A stretch of 64,000 nt of DNA from NCBI RefSeq assembly GCF_030462475.1, contig NZ_JASMRZ010000025.1, positions 1 through 64,000 on the forward strand. Direction: 5' to 3'. The notes beneath the pieces are model-generated. The model saw only the letters and a program-made list of their open reading frames with translations. It was not told the origin of the DNA and did not search any database. Of the stretch, positions 1 through 11,680 are shown in pieces. How positions within the stretch are numbered: the stretch's first letter is position 1; each line of letters opens with the position of its first letter. The position numbers and the translations under genes were made by a program. This DNA is from Variovorax sp. CAN15 (lineage in GTDB: Bacteria > Pseudomonadota > Gammaproteobacteria > Burkholderiales > Burkholderiaceae_C).

Positions 1-269
1 TCCGTCTGGAAATCACGCGCATCGCCGACGAAGCCAAGCTCGAGCCTTGTCGCATCAGCTTCATCACGGCCTTGCGCTACATCGTCGACGAGTGGCTCTG
101 GAGTTCGAGCAGCACTGCGCCCGGTGCGATCCCCGCCAAGCTGCGCGCCATGCGCCAGAACATCCGCCGCTTCGTCCTTCCACCCCGCCGCAGCGAACGC
201 CGATATCCTCGCGCCGTTCGCATGACCAAGACGCGGTACCCCATCAAGAAAAATGCCGCTCAGAATTAA
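1..269 (+). CDS. IS4-family transposase, C-terminal end only
   Basis: The open frame runs in from the left edge and stops with TAA at 267-269, giving about 89 residues. It carries the typical end of IS4-type DDE transposases: a hydrophobic ALRYIVDEWLW stretch, then PGAIP, and a basic tail with LPPRRSERRYPRAV. The catalytic residues lie outside the window, so intactness cannot be judged. The stop codon sits in the loop of a perfect 12-bp hairpin that also serves as the terminator of the converging HU gene. This is either one end of an insertion sequence or a remnant of one. No flanking target duplication can be tested here. Confidence 0.7.
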   Translation, partial: RLEITRIADEAKLEPCRISFITALRYIVDEWLWSSSSTAPGAIPAKLRAMRQNIRRFVLPPRRSERRYPRAVRMTKTRYPIKKNAAQN

Positions 270-303
270 CTGAGCGGCATTGGCCTCGAGAGGCCGTTTT
301 TTA
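247..303. terminator. Bidirectional terminator between transposase end and HU gene
   Basis: A perfect 12-bp inverted repeat (252-263 with 270-281, loop AATTAA) is followed on the minus strand by TTTTTCTT, so it can terminate HU transcription. On the plus strand a second short hairpin (282-295) is followed by a T-run at 297-302, which can terminate the transposase transcript. The first hairpin overlaps the last codons of the transposase. Confidence 0.75.
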
Positions 304-348
304 TCGGACATCGTCGACGCATGGCCGGGATGCCTGCATCACTGCTTC

Positions 349-756
349 TTACTTCTTCTTGGCAGCCACGGCCTTCTTGGCGGGAGCGGCGGCCTTCTTC
401 GCTGCGGGCTTCGCAGCCACAGCCTTGCCGTCGGCCTTGCGCTTTGCAGCCTTGGGGTCCACGGCGGCCTTGAAGGCTGCGCCCGGCACGAACTTCGGCA
501 CCTTCTGTGCGGCGATCTTGATCTTGGTGCCAGCGCTGGGGTTGAAGCCCGAGCGTGCGGCGCGCGCCACTTGCTTGAAAGTGCCGAAGCCGACGATCTG
601 GACGGGATCACCCTTCTTCACTGCGGCGACGATCGAGCCGGTGACGGTCTCGAGGATGCGCGCGGCTTCTGCCTTGCTGACGTTGTGGGCGGTGACGATT
701 TTTTCGACGAGTTCGATGCGGTTCAACTGAGTTCCTAATAGGTTTGATTTCGCCAT
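349..756 (-). CDS. HU-family DNA-binding protein with Lys/Ala-rich C-terminal tail
   Basis: This is a nucleoid-associated histone-like protein that bends and compacts DNA. The HU fold runs from NRIELVEKIV to about VPKFVPG and contains the DNA-binding arm region (GFGTFKQVARAARSGFNPSAG). It is followed by about 38 residues rich in Lys, Ala and Pro (KPAAKKAAAPAKKA), like histone H1 tails and seen in HU-like proteins of several proteobacteria. The start is uncertain. An ATG at 756 (MAKSNLLG) adds ten residues before the usual HU N-terminus. A TTG at 726 has a better Shine-Dalgarno (AGGAA, five bases upstream) and would begin exactly at the family's usual first residue. It is a single gene followed by a strong terminator. 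Confidence 0.9.
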   Translation of the reverse strand: MAKSNLLGTQLNRIELVEKIVTAHNVSKAEAARILETVTGSIVAAVKKGDPVQIVGFGTFKQVARAARSGFNPSAGTKIKIAAQKVPKFVPGAAFKAAVDPKAAKRKADGKAVAAKPAAKKAAAPAKKAVAAKKK

Positions 757-1260
757 GTTGCCTATGGCGGCGCAGCACGAATCAAGCTGCAAGCGGGCCG
801 GAGTTTATTCGACTGCGAGAGCCCAGATGTAACGCGGTCGCTTCAAAGTTTTTTGCAAGGGTTTCGTGTGCGCCCTCGAGCATGTCTTCTGCCTGCGCAG
901 CGGCGCTCATCGAGTGGATGCGCACATCAACATCACGGCTGTTCCTGTACATCCGCGCCAAGCGGCCGGCCACTCGCAAGGACGCTTCGAATCTCGCAGA
1001 AATGGCGACAGCGGAAATGGACATCGTCGTGCACGAACTCACGGCAGACCGCCCGAAGAAAGATTGCGGCCACACTTCAAGACCGCACCAAGACTTCGCA
1101 TCGCAGACCTCTTCGAGATGGCGAGCCACGCACTACTACCGAGCGCACTCCGACTCGCGTCTTACTGTCTCCGGCCAATGGCAACTTCGATGGTGTGGCG
1201 CAATAGAAACGAGAGGATCAAACGAGCGCAGGAAGAAGCCCGAGAAAAGAAACCAGAAAG
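757..1260. other. Intergenic stretch without a supported gene
   Basis: About 500 bases lie between the HU gene and the tRNA operon terminator. Open frames exist on both strands, but none has a recognisable domain or a convincing ribosome-binding site. The HU promoter must lie near 757-850, but no clear -35/-10 pair stands out. Confidence 0.5.
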
Positions 1261-1295
1261 TGAAAAGCCCCTGCAGCTTCTGACTGCAGGGGCTT
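1261..1295 (-). terminator. Rho-independent terminator of the tRNA-Ala/Glu/Asp operon
   Basis: A perfect 12-bp stem (1265-1276 with 1284-1295) has a seven-base loop and is followed on the minus strand by a TTTT run. It lies five bases beyond the 3' end of tRNA-Asp, as expected for the end of the tRNA operon. Confidence 0.9.
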
Positions 1296-1300
1296 CTGAC

Positions 1301-1377
1301 TGGCGGAGTGGACGGGACTCGAACCCGCGACCCCCGGCGTGACAGGCCGGTATTCTAACCAACTGAACTACCACTCC
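1301..1377 (-). tRNA. tRNA-Asp (GTC)
   Basis: A 77-nt cloverleaf with encoded CCA, anticodon GTC in loop CTGTCAC, T-loop TTCGAGT and discriminator G. It is the last gene of the three-tRNA operon downstream of gltX. A second, quite different tRNA-Asp(GTC) lies in the array at 43826-43901. Confidence 0.97.
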
Positions 1378-1446
1378 TGGTAGACAACGTTCGCTCCTTG
1401 CGGAACCGAGTGTTGACGACTCGTGCCTGCTTCACCGAAGTGAAAC

Positions 1447-1522
1447 TGGCGACCCTACGGGGATTCGAACCCCGGTAGCCACCGTGAAAGGGTGGTGTCC
1501 TAGGCCTCTAGACGATAGGGTC
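1447..1522 (-). tRNA. tRNA-Glu (TTC)
   Basis: A 76-nt cloverleaf with encoded CCA, anticodon TTC in loop CTTTCAC and T-loop TTCGAAT. It is the substrate tRNA of the glutamyl-tRNA synthetase encoded just upstream (gltX), a common linkage in this group. Confidence 0.97.
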
Positions 1523-1570
1523 AAAACCTTGGACGTGCTGCGATCAGCATCTCAAACCATCTCGACACTC

Positions 1571-1646
<76 letters not shown>

Positions 1647-1666
1647 GTGTGGGTGTCGAGCCTCAG

Positions 1667-1697
1667 ATTATAGCCCGAATTTTCAGGCCTTTTTCAA
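1667..1697 (-). promoter_or_regulatory. Promoter of the tRNA-Ala/Glu/Asp operon
   Basis: On the minus strand TTGAAA (1697-1692) and a consensus TATAAT (1672-1667) are separated by 19 bases. The -35 box lies inside the end of gltX. The 17-base segment GGCTATAATCTGAGGCT (1675-1659) is repeated exactly in front of tRNA-Thr at 32432-32448, which supports its being a tRNA promoter element. Confidence 0.7.
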
Positions 1698-3071
1698 TCG
1701 CTCGATAACTTTTTCGCGAGAAAGAATTTCGAGGACTGAATCCAAGGACGGTGTCTGTGAAGTTCCCAACACAAGCACTCGTACTGGCATCGCTAACACC
1801 GGCATCTTCAATGCGTGTGTCGCGAGGACTTCCTTGATCATAACTGCGATCGAGGCCTTATCCCACGTGACCGTCATCAATTTTTCGACGAGCGTTGCGA
1901 TTGCGGGCTTCACTGCATCGGTGATGTGCTGCGCGCGATCGGCTTCGGTCACCGTGATGTCCCCATAGAACGCTGCAGCCCAGTTGGCCAATGCCAACGT
2001 GGTGTCGCAACGATCCTTGAAGAGCGCGCAGATCGCGGGCAAACGCCCGTCTGCAACGATGCCGCGCTTTTGCAACTGTGCTGCAACGAGCGGTGCGAGT
2101 TCATCGCCGCTCTTCGCCTTGATGTACTGCGCGTTGACCCACGCGAGCTTTGCCGCGTCCCACTGCGCGGGGCTCTTCGACAGGTGCGAACCGTCGAACC
2201 AGCTCACCATCTGCTCGCGGGTGAAGAGCTCGTCGTCGCCGTGGCTCCAGCCGAGGCGCGCGAGATAGTTGAGCATGGCTTCCGGCAGATAGCCGTTGTC
2301 TTCGTAGGCAGTGACGCTCACTGCGCCACGACGCTTCGACAGCTTCTGTCCGTCGTCGCCAAGAATCACCGGCACGTGGCCGAACTGGGGCAGCGGTGCG
2401 CCAAGCGCGCGGAAGATGTTGATCTGCCACGGCGTGTTGTTGATGTGCTCGTCGCCGCGGAACACGTGCGTGATGTTCATGTCCCAGTCATCGACAACGA
2501 CCGCGAAGTTGTAGGTCGGTACACCATCGGGCCGCAGGATGATGAGGTCGTCGATCTCGCGGTTGTTGATCGTGATCTCGCCCTTCACGAGGTCGTTCCA
2601 CGTGACATCGCCTTCGGGCGGATTGCAGAAGCGCACCACCGGCGGCACGCCTTCGGGGACGGGCGGCAGCACCTTGCCCGGCTCGGGGCGCCAGCGGCGG
2701 TCGTACAGCGTCTTCTCGCCGCGCGCGCGTTGCGCCTCGCGCATCTCATCGAGCTCGGCCGGCGTGCAGTAGCAGTGGTAAGCCGTGCCGGCCGCGAGCA
2801 TCTGCGCGATCACTTCGCGATAGCGTTCCAGGCGCTGCATCTGGTAGATCGGGCCTTCGTCGTATTCGAGGCCCAGCCAGTGCATCGACGCGAGGATCTG
2901 GTCCGTCGAGTCCTGCGTGGAACGGGCCACGTCGGTGTCCTCGATGCGCAGCACGAACTCGCCGCCGTAGTGGCGCGCATAGGCCCACGAGTAGAGGGCC
3001 GTGCGAGCCGTGCCCAGATGAAGAAAACCCGTGGGGGATGGTGCGATGCGGGTGCGTACTTTGCCGGTCAT
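1683..3071 (-). CDS. gltX: Glutamyl-tRNA synthetase
   Basis: A cytoplasmic class I aminoacyl-tRNA synthetase that charges tRNA-Glu with glutamate using ATP. At 462 residues it is a normal length. The HIGH-type motif is [11 protein letters not shown] near residues 11-21. The KMSKS-type motif is KLSKRRGA near residue 243. The Rossmann core includes LRIEDTD, and the C-terminal half is the anticodon-binding domain. It starts four bases after the metZ stop, so it is probably the last cistron of the folC-to-gltX operon, with the tRNA operon, including tRNA-Glu, directly downstream. Confidence 0.97.
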   Translation of the reverse strand: MTGKVRTRIAPSPTGFLHLGTARTALYSWAYARHYGGEFVLRIEDTDVARSTQDSTDQILASMHWLGLEYDEGPIYQMQRLERYREVIAQMLAAGTAYHCYCTPAELDEMREAQRARGEKTLYDRRWRPEPGKVLPPVPEGVPPVVRFCNPPEGDVTWNDLVKGEITINNREIDDLIILRPDGVPTYNFAVVVDDWDMNITHVFRGDEHINNTPWQINIFRALGAPLPQFGHVPVILGDDGQKLSKRRGAVSVTAYEDNGYLPEAMLNYLARLGWSHGDDELFTREQMVSWFDGSHLSKSPAQWDAAKLAWVNAQYIKAKSGDELAPLVAAQLQKRGIVADGRLPAICALFKDRCDTTLALANWAAAFYGDITVTEADRAQHITDAVKPAIATLVEKLMTVTWDKASIAVMIKEVLATHALKMPVLAMPVRVLVLGTSQTPSLDSVLEILSREKVIERLKKA

Positions 3072-3075
3072 TTCG

Positions 3076-4313
3076 TTATGGTTGATTCAGTGTGCTCAGG
3101 CCGCGCGCGAGGTCGGCCTTGATGTCTTCGACGTGTTCGAGGCCAACCGCGAGGCGGATCAGCCCCTGGCCGATGCCTGCAGCCTGGCGCTGCGCCTCGG
3201 TCAGGCGGCCGTGCGAGGTGGTGCCGGGGTGGGTGATGATGGTCTTCACGTCGCCGAGGTTGGTGGCGAGGCTCACCACCCGCGTGCTGTTCATGACATG
3301 GAAGGCATTGGCGCGCGCCGTCTCGGGCGAGTCGCCAACCACGTCGAACGACACCACCGCGCCGCCCTGCCCCGACTGCTGCTGCATCGCCAGTTCGTGC
3401 TGCGCATGCGAAGCGAGCCCAGGGTAATAGACACGCGCAACACCTGGCTGCTTCTCGAGCCACTGCGCGATCTCCATCGCGTTCGAGCAATGCGCCTTCA
3501 TGCGGATGCCCAGCGTCTCGATGCCCTTGAGCACGACCCACGCGTTGAACGGCGCCAGCGCCATGCCGGCGGTGCGCACGATGGGCCCGAACACGTCGAC
3601 GATGAGCTTCGAGGGGCCGCAGATCGCGCCAGCCATCACACGGCCCTGCCCGTCGAGATGCTTGGTACCCGAGTGGATGACGAGATCGGCACCCAGCGCC
3701 GCCGGACGCTGCAGGATCGGCGTGCAGAAACAGTTGTCCACCGCCAGCAGCGCACCCGCCGCATGCGCCACGTCGGCCAGCGCACGGATGTCGCAGACCT
3801 CGGTCAGCGGATTGGTCGGCGTCTCTGCAAACAGCAGCCTGGTATTGGGCTTGACCGCCGCGCGCCATTCGGCCACGTCGGTCTGCGACACGAAGGTAGT
3901 CTCGACGCCGAACTTGGCGAACTCCTTGCCGAACAGGTTCAGCGTGGAGCCGAACACCGAGCGCGAGCAGACCACATGGTCGCCGGCCTTCAGCAGGCCC
4001 ATGCACATCATCAGGATCGCGCCCATGCCGGTCGATGCGCCGATGGCCGCTTCGGTGCCTTCGAGCGCTGCGATGCGCTGCTCGAAGCTGGTCACGGTCG
4101 GGTTCGAGGTGCGCGAGTAGGTGAAGCCCGGCTCGGTGCCGGCGAAGCGGCGCATCGAGGTCTCGGCGTCGGGCTGCACGAAGCCGCTGGTCAGGAAAAG
4201 CGCGTCGGAATGCTCGCCGTACTGGCTCGGCGCGAGACCGGTGCGCAGGGCAAGCGTCTCGGGATGCAGCCCGGGCGGCAATGTTCGTTCTTCGTCGGTC
4301 ACTTCGTCTGCTC

Positions 4314-4317
<4 letters not shown>
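3076..4317 (-). CDS. metZ: O-succinylhomoserine sulfhydrylase
   Basis: A PLP-dependent Cys/Met metabolism enzyme that makes homocysteine from O-succinylhomoserine and sulfide in methionine synthesis. It has about 413 residues of the gamma-lyase fold. The PLP lysine lies in [12 protein letters not shown] (near residue 218), the phosphate-binding part is STGMGAIL, and [10 protein letters not shown] is the substrate-side loop typical of the family. MetZ is preferred over MetB/MetC because of the close fit to the sulfhydrylase subgroup and the setting next to purF. The frame opens with GTG at 4317, overlapping the purF stop by four bases; a second GTG 15 bases on is also possible. It fits functionally with the methionine importer genes at 21-27 kb. 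Confidence 0.92.
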
Positions 4318-5816
<1,499 letters not shown>

Positions 5817-5828
5817 GAACAATTCCTC

Positions 5829-6314
5829 TCAGGGCAGGTAGCTTGCCAACTTTTCAGGCAACGAGGGCTTGAGGCCCTGCAATGCCGCATCGAGAACAAT
5901 GGCGCTGCGCGATTCGTGCCACCAGACACTGTCGCTCAACACCAGCAAATGAACAACGACGGCTAACACGAGCAGGGCCACCACGCCCCGCGCCGCGCCG
6001 AACGCCGCTCCCAGAATCCGGTCCACCGGCCGCAGACCCACGACCGTGATCAACTTGCGCGTGAGCGCGGCCACCAGCCCCACGCCGAACACCACCGCAA
6101 CGAATACCAGCACGAAGGCCAGCGGATAGCGCCAGGCCCCCTGCGGATCGCCGAAAGGCAGCCATGCCGCGACGCCCGAAGCCAGCCACTGCGCGACGAT
6201 GAAGGCAGCCACCCATCCGATCAGCGAAATCACTTCGAACACCAGCCCGCGCATCAGGCCGAAAAGCATCGACACCCCGATGAGCGCGACGGCAATCCAG
6301 TCGAGCAAGGCCAC
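5829..6314 (-). CDS. cvpA: CvpA family inner-membrane protein
   Basis: A small 161-residue integral membrane protein of the CvpA (colicin V production) family. About four hydrophobic segments are visible: residues 6-30, 33-55, a long stretch around 63-85 and 103-127. The family's GxxRG and basic loops (LTRKLITVVGLRPVDRILG) are present. In other bacteria it affects envelope integrity, but its biochemical role is unknown. It sits between the SPOR-domain gene and purF, the conserved order of this operon. Confidence 0.92.
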   Translation of the reverse strand: MALLDWIAVALIGVSMLFGLMRGLVFEVISLIGWVAAFIVAQWLASGVAAWLPFGDPQGAWRYPLAFVLVFVAVVFGVGLVAALTRKLITVVGLRPVDRILGAAFGAARGVVALLVLAVVVHLLVLSDSVWWHESRSAIVLDAALQGLKPSLPEKLASYLP

Positions 6315-6335
6315 GGCAACGGCAGGAAACGACTC

Positions 6336-7211
6336 TTACAACGTGAGGATCGCGGCCGGCAAAGACAAGCCCTTGACCTTCTCGGCCGCACGGTCGGCCT
6401 CGGCACGCGAGCTGAAGGGACCGACACGCACGCGCGTGCGCTCGCCGCCTGCCGTCTTGGCCACGTGCACGTAGGTCTTGAGACCGGCCTTTTCGAGCTT
6501 CTGGCGCACTTCGCGCGCCTTGTCCGCATCGGCGAAGGCGCCGACCTGCACCACGAAGCGGCCGGCCTCGTCGGCGGCTGCGGGCTTGGCGGCCGTCGCG
6601 GTGACGGGCTTGCCTTCGAGAAGCGCGCGGGCGCGGGCGCCATCGTCGACGGCGGCGGGCTTCGGCTTGGCCTCGGGCTTGGGTTCAGGCTTCGGCTTGG
6701 GCTCCGGTTTGGGTTCCGGCTTGTGCTCGGGTTTGGGTTCGGGCTTCGGCTCGGGTTTGGGCTCGGGCTTGGGGTCCGGCTTGCGCTCGGGTGCCGGGGC
6801 CGCGGTTGTGCTGGCGACCGGCTTGCCAGGGTCGATCTCGGTGCCGTCGGCGGCTTCCGTGATCATGCCGCTGGAAGACGAGGCGGATGCCAAGCGCGAA
6901 CTGCCGTTGTCGGGCGCGGCCGGCGTGGTGATGCTGCTCGTGGCGGGCGCGGGCGTTGCCGGCACGGGCAGCGGCTTGACCTTGTTGCGGTCTGGAATCT
7001 CGATGGGGATATCGACCGACACGGGCCGCGGCTGGGTGTCGAACAGCAGCGGGAAGCCGATTACGCCCAGCAGCACCAGCACCGCCGCGCCGAGCAGCCG
7101 GTGGCGCGCACGCCGACGCATGGTTTCGACACTTTCCGCGGGGACTGCGGCGGGGGCACTGCGTCCTTCGTTGCCTTGCGGGCCGCGCGTGCGGAACTTG
7201 AAAAACGCCAT
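6336..7211 (-). CDS. SPOR-domain cell-division-type protein (DedD-like)
   Basis: A 291-residue membrane-anchored protein. It has a basic N-terminus, one hydrophobic segment near residues 38-58 (LLGAAVLVLLGVIGFPLLF) and a long low-complexity periplasmic linker. The C-terminal SPOR domain (about 210-291: FVVQVGAFADADKAREV ... RTRVRVGPF) binds denuded septal peptidoglycan glycan strands. The linker includes a near-perfect KPEP repeat between about residues 140 and 185 (PKPEPKPEPKPEPK). Position between folC and cvpA matches dedD of E. coli, so a role at the division septum is inferred. Confidence 0.88.
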   Translation of the reverse strand: MAFFKFRTRGPQGNEGRSAPAAVPAESVETMRRRARHRLLGAAVLVLLGVIGFPLLFDTQPRPVSVDIPIEIPDRNKVKPLPVPATPAPATSSITTPAAPDNGSSRLASASSSSGMITEAADGTEIDPGKPVASTTAAPAPERKPDPKPEPKPEPKPEPKPEHKPEPKPEPKPKPEPKPEAKPKPAAVDDGARARALLEGKPVTATAAKPAAADEAGRFVVQVGAFADADKAREVRQKLEKAGLKTYVHVAKTAGGERTRVRVGPFSSRAEADRAAEKVKGLSLPAAILTL

Positions 7212-7292
7212 GAAGTTCGATCCCTGGAGGAGTGCAGCGAGGTGATGCCGGAAGGTGCCGGACGATGCCAGCCGATGCTTAAGGCCCGACGA

Positions 7293-8600
7293 TCAGCCGC
7301 CCGGCGACAGGTGTTTGGCTTGCAGCCGGGGGGTGCCGTTTTCGAGGACGCCACCCACGGTGAAGAACGATCCGAAGACCACGATTCTATCAGCGGGCCC
7401 TGCCTGCCCGATGGCCGCGCGCAGTGCTTCCATCGGTCCTGCATGCACGCTGCCGGAGGCGTCGGTGCGCGTGTTCTGGGCCTGCCAGGCAGCCAGCAGG
7501 TCGGCCGCCTTGGCCGCGCGTGGCGTGGGCAGGTCGGCGAAGTACCAGCGATCGATCAGCGGGCCGATGCGCGCCAGGATGGGCGCGAGATCCTTGTCCG
7601 CCATCACGCCGAACACGCCGTGCGTGGTGGGATAGAAACCCATCGCGTCGAGGTTCTCGGCCAGCGCGGCCACGGCATGTGCGTTGTGCGCCACGTCGAG
7701 CACCAGCGCCGGCTCCCCGGGCACGATCTGAAAGCGGCCCGGCAGCTCGACCATCGCGAGGCCGTTGCGCACCGCCTGCGCCGTGATCGGCAGTTGCGGG
7801 CGCAGCGCCTCGAGCGCCGCCAGCACGCCGGCTGCGTTGACGAGCTGGTTGGCCCCGCGCAGCGCCGGATACGCCAGCCCGCTGTAGCGCCGCCCGCGGC
7901 CCGACCAGCCCCACTGCTGCTTGTCTCCCGCGACATTGAAGTCGGTTCCGAAGCGCCAGAGATCGGCGCCGATCGCATTGGCGTGGTCGACCACGCTCTG
8001 CGGGGGCATCGGGTCGCTCACGATGGCGGGCTTGCCCGGGCGCATGATGCCGGCCTTCTCGAAGCCGATGCTCTCGCGGTCGGGCCCGAGGTATTCCATG
8101 TGGTCGAGGTCGATGCTGGTGATGACCGCGCAGTCGGTGTCGACGATGTTGACCGCGTCGAGCCTGCCGCCCAGGCCCACCTCGAGGATCGCCACGTCGG
8201 GCTTTTCCTCGGTCATGCAGTGCAGGATGCCGAGCGTGGTGAATTCGAAGTAGGTCAGGGCCATCTCGCCCCGGGCCTTTTCCACCACCTCGAAGCTTGC
8301 TATCAGTTTGGAAGCATCTACGGCTTCGCCCCGCAGCCGCAGGCGTTCCTCGAAGTGCACCAGGTGGGGCGAGGTGAACACCGCCGTGCGGTAGCCCGCG
8401 TGCATCAGGATCGACTCGAGCATGGCGCAGGTCGAGCCCTTGCCGTTGGTGCCGGCCACGGTGATCACCGGGCAGCCGAAGCGCAGGCCGATGCGCTGCG
8501 CCATCTCTTTGGCGCGCTCGAGCCCGAGTTCGATGTTCTTGGGGTGGAGCCGCTCGGCGCGCTCGAGCCAGTCGTTCAGGGTTTCCATGGAGGCGGGCAT
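7293..8600 (-). CDS. folC: Bifunctional folylpolyglutamate/dihydrofolate synthase
   Basis: It adds glutamate to dihydropteroate and to folates, an ATP-dependent Mur-ligase-like reaction in the cytoplasm. The P-loop is TVAGTNGKGSTCAM near residue 50. Mur-ligase centre motifs follow (EVGLGGRLDAVN, ITSIDLDHMEYLG), with a C-terminal domain starting near LPGRFQIV and including LDVAHNAHA. The start is placed at ATG 8600 (MPASMETLNDW); ATG 8588 is an alternative, and neither has a strong ribosome site. It is the first gene of the minus-strand operon that ends in gltX and is divergent from the ArsC-like gene 36 bases away. Confidence 0.93.
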   Translation of the reverse strand: MPASMETLNDWLERAERLHPKNIELGLERAKEMAQRIGLRFGCPVITVAGTNGKGSTCAMLESILMHAGYRTAVFTSPHLVHFEERLRLRGEAVDASKLIASFEVVEKARGEMALTYFEFTTLGILHCMTEEKPDVAILEVGLGGRLDAVNIVDTDCAVITSIDLDHMEYLGPDRESIGFEKAGIMRPGKPAIVSDPMPPQSVVDHANAIGADLWRFGTDFNVAGDKQQWGWSGRGRRYSGLAYPALRGANQLVNAAGVLAALEALRPQLPITAQAVRNGLAMVELPGRFQIVPGEPALVLDVAHNAHAVAALAENLDAMGFYPTTHGVFGVMADKDLAPILARIGPLIDRWYFADLPTPRAAKAADLLAAWQAQNTRTDASGSVHAGPMEALRAAIGQAGPADRIVVFGSFFTVGGVLENGTPRLQAKHLSPGG

Positions 8601-8636
8601 TGTCGCCGACCCGTCGGCCGGGGCATCATCGCGGGC

Positions 8637-8990
8637 ATGACAACCCTCTACGGCATTCCGAATTGCGACACCGTCAAGCGCGCCCGCGCCTGGCTCGACG
8701 AACACGGCATTGAATACACCTTCCACGATTTCAAGAAACAGGGCGTGCCCGAGGCCGAGCTCGACCAATGGCTGAAGAAGCCCGGCTGGGAGGCCCTGGT
8801 CAACCGCAAGGGCACCACCTGGCGCAAGCTCGACGACGCCACCCGCGAGGGCGTGGCCGACGCCGCATCGGCCCGTGCCGTGCTGCTGGCCAACCCCAGC
8901 CTGATCAAGCGGCCGGTGGTCGACTGGGGGCCGAAAAAACCTGTTACGACCGGCTTCGATGCCGAAGCCTGGGCTGTCAACGCCGTGTAA
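8637..8990 (+). CDS. ArsC/Spx-family reductase-like protein (YffB type)
   Basis: A 117-residue thioredoxin-fold protein of the arsenate reductase/Spx superfamily. It begins MTTLYGIPNCDTVKRA, with the single conserved Cys at residue 10, and later has the FHDFKKQG and RPVVDW motifs typical of YffB-like members. Those proteins lack proven arsenate reductase activity, so the substrate is unknown; glutathione-dependent thiol reduction is a guess. The start is fixed by the family N-terminus. It is divergent from folC, with a short shared promoter region. Confidence 0.9.
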   Translation: MTTLYGIPNCDTVKRARAWLDEHGIEYTFHDFKKQGVPEAELDQWLKKPGWEALVNRKGTTWRKLDDATREGVADAASARAVLLANPSLIKRPVVDWGPKKPVTTGFDAEAWAVNAV

Positions 8991-9048
8991 ATCGCGGAAC
9001 CCGGTCTGTCAGGGGGCGTCGAATCTCGATCAGCAGGAGAGACACACC

Positions 9049-9657
9049 ATGAAAAATCGCAGTTTCCGCACTCTCGCAGGCATTTCGGTCGCCGGCATGC
9101 TGGCCGCCGGCACAGGCCTCGTTCATGCGCAGCAGAACCAGGTGGTCCAGGCCCGGGTGATCTCCGCCACCCCGATCCGCGAAACGACCGGCAGCGATGT
9201 GAACTACAACGTCACGTACGAATACAACGGCCGCCAGTACACCACCCGCATGAACACCCGACCCGGCGCGACCATTCCAATCCAGGCCAGCGCTTATGGG
9301 GTGACGGGTGTGACGACCTCCCCGGTGGCTCCGCAGCCGCGGCTGCAGCCCTATCCTGTCGAGGCCAGCAATGGTGGCTACGCCCCGCAATCCGGCGGTT
9401 CGCCGTGGGACAACGTGGTGCCCGAGCCCGGCGTGGTCGTATCCAACGCCCCCGCCCCGGTCTACCAGCCGGCGCCCGTGTACACCGCTCCGGTCTACGT
9501 GCAGCCAGCCTATACGTATCCCTATGCCTATCCCTACGTCTACCCACCGGTGGGCATCTCGCTGAACCTGGGCTATTCGCGCGGCTGGGGCGGCGGCCAC
9601 TACCGTGGCTACGGCTATCGCGGCTGGGGTGGCTACCGCGGCGGCTGGCACCGCTGA
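9049..9657 (+). CDS. Secreted Pro/Tyr/Gly-rich hypothetical protein
   Basis: The ATG at 9049 has a good ribosome site (AGGAGAG) and is followed by a clear signal peptide (MKNRSFRTLAGISVAGMLAAG ... VHAQ, cleavage after about residue 28). The mature protein has a beta-like segment (VVQARVISATPIRE, NVTYEYNGRQYTTRM) resembling glycine-zipper/YMGG-type outer-membrane or periplasmic proteins. A Pro/Tyr-rich middle (YPYAYPYVYPP) and a Gly/Arg/Tyr/Trp-rich tail follow. No function is recognised. It is probably exported to the periplasm or envelope. Confidence 0.8.
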   Translation: MKNRSFRTLAGISVAGMLAAGTGLVHAQQNQVVQARVISATPIRETTGSDVNYNVTYEYNGRQYTTRMNTRPGATIPIQASAYGVTGVTTSPVAPQPRLQPYPVEASNGGYAPQSGGSPWDNVVPEPGVVVSNAPAPVYQPAPVYTAPVYVQPAYTYPYAYPYVYPPVGISLNLGYSRGWGGGHYRGYGYRGWGGYRGGWHR

Positions 9658-9782
9658 GGCGGGGGCTGGCGGGCTGCAGCGCCCAAGCCCCTAAAATCGA
9701 GGACTTTTCCAACCCTTGACGGGTGCGCCGCCGGTGCGGTGCGTCCTCGATTCGCCGGCCACCAAAGCGCCGGCGCCACCCA

Positions 9783-10109
9783 ATGACGACGACTACCGAC
9801 TCTCTGAACAGCGCCGCAGTGGCCACCAAGGCCAATGTGTATTTCGACGGCAAATGCGTGAGCCACAGCCTCACGCTCGCGGACGGCACCAAGAAATCGG
9901 TCGGCGTGATCCTGCCGTCCACCCTCACCTTCAACACCGGCGCTCCCGAGATCATGGAAGGCACCGCCGGCAGCTGCGAATACCAGCTCGCGGGCACCGA
10001 CGAATGGGTCGCCTCGGGCCCCGGCCAGAAATTCAACGTGCCCGGCAACTCGAGCTTCAAGATCCGCGTGACGGGCGAGCCCTACAGCTACATCTGTCAT
10101 TTTGGGTAA
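9783..10109 (+). CDS. ppnP: Pyrimidine/purine nucleoside phosphorylase
   Basis: A 108-residue single-domain cupin of the PpnP (YaiE, formerly DUF1255) family, which phosphorolyses a broad range of nucleosides to base and ribose-1-phosphate. Family landmarks are KANVYFDGKCVSH, SVGVILPSTLTFNT, PEIMEGTAGSCEY and the C-terminal FNVPGNSSFKIRV...YSYICHFG. The N-terminus has about ten residues more than the E. coli protein. The start ATG 9783 is chosen because upstream sequence is basic and unrelated to the family. Confidence 0.9.
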   Translation: MTTTTDSLNSAAVATKANVYFDGKCVSHSLTLADGTKKSVGVILPSTLTFNTGAPEIMEGTAGSCEYQLAGTDEWVASGPGQKFNVPGNSSFKIRVTGEPYSYICHFG

Positions 10110-11609
<1,500 letters not shown>

Positions 11610-11680
11610 TCGACGGCCATCACGGCCTCCAATGACAACGGGCCCCTCGGGGCCCGTTCTTCATGGGCGATGCGCGGGCT

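Noticed and set aside
782-1129. A 115-codon minus-strand frame upstream of the HU gene
   Set aside because: No domain, no ribosome site, composition like random GC-rich sequence.
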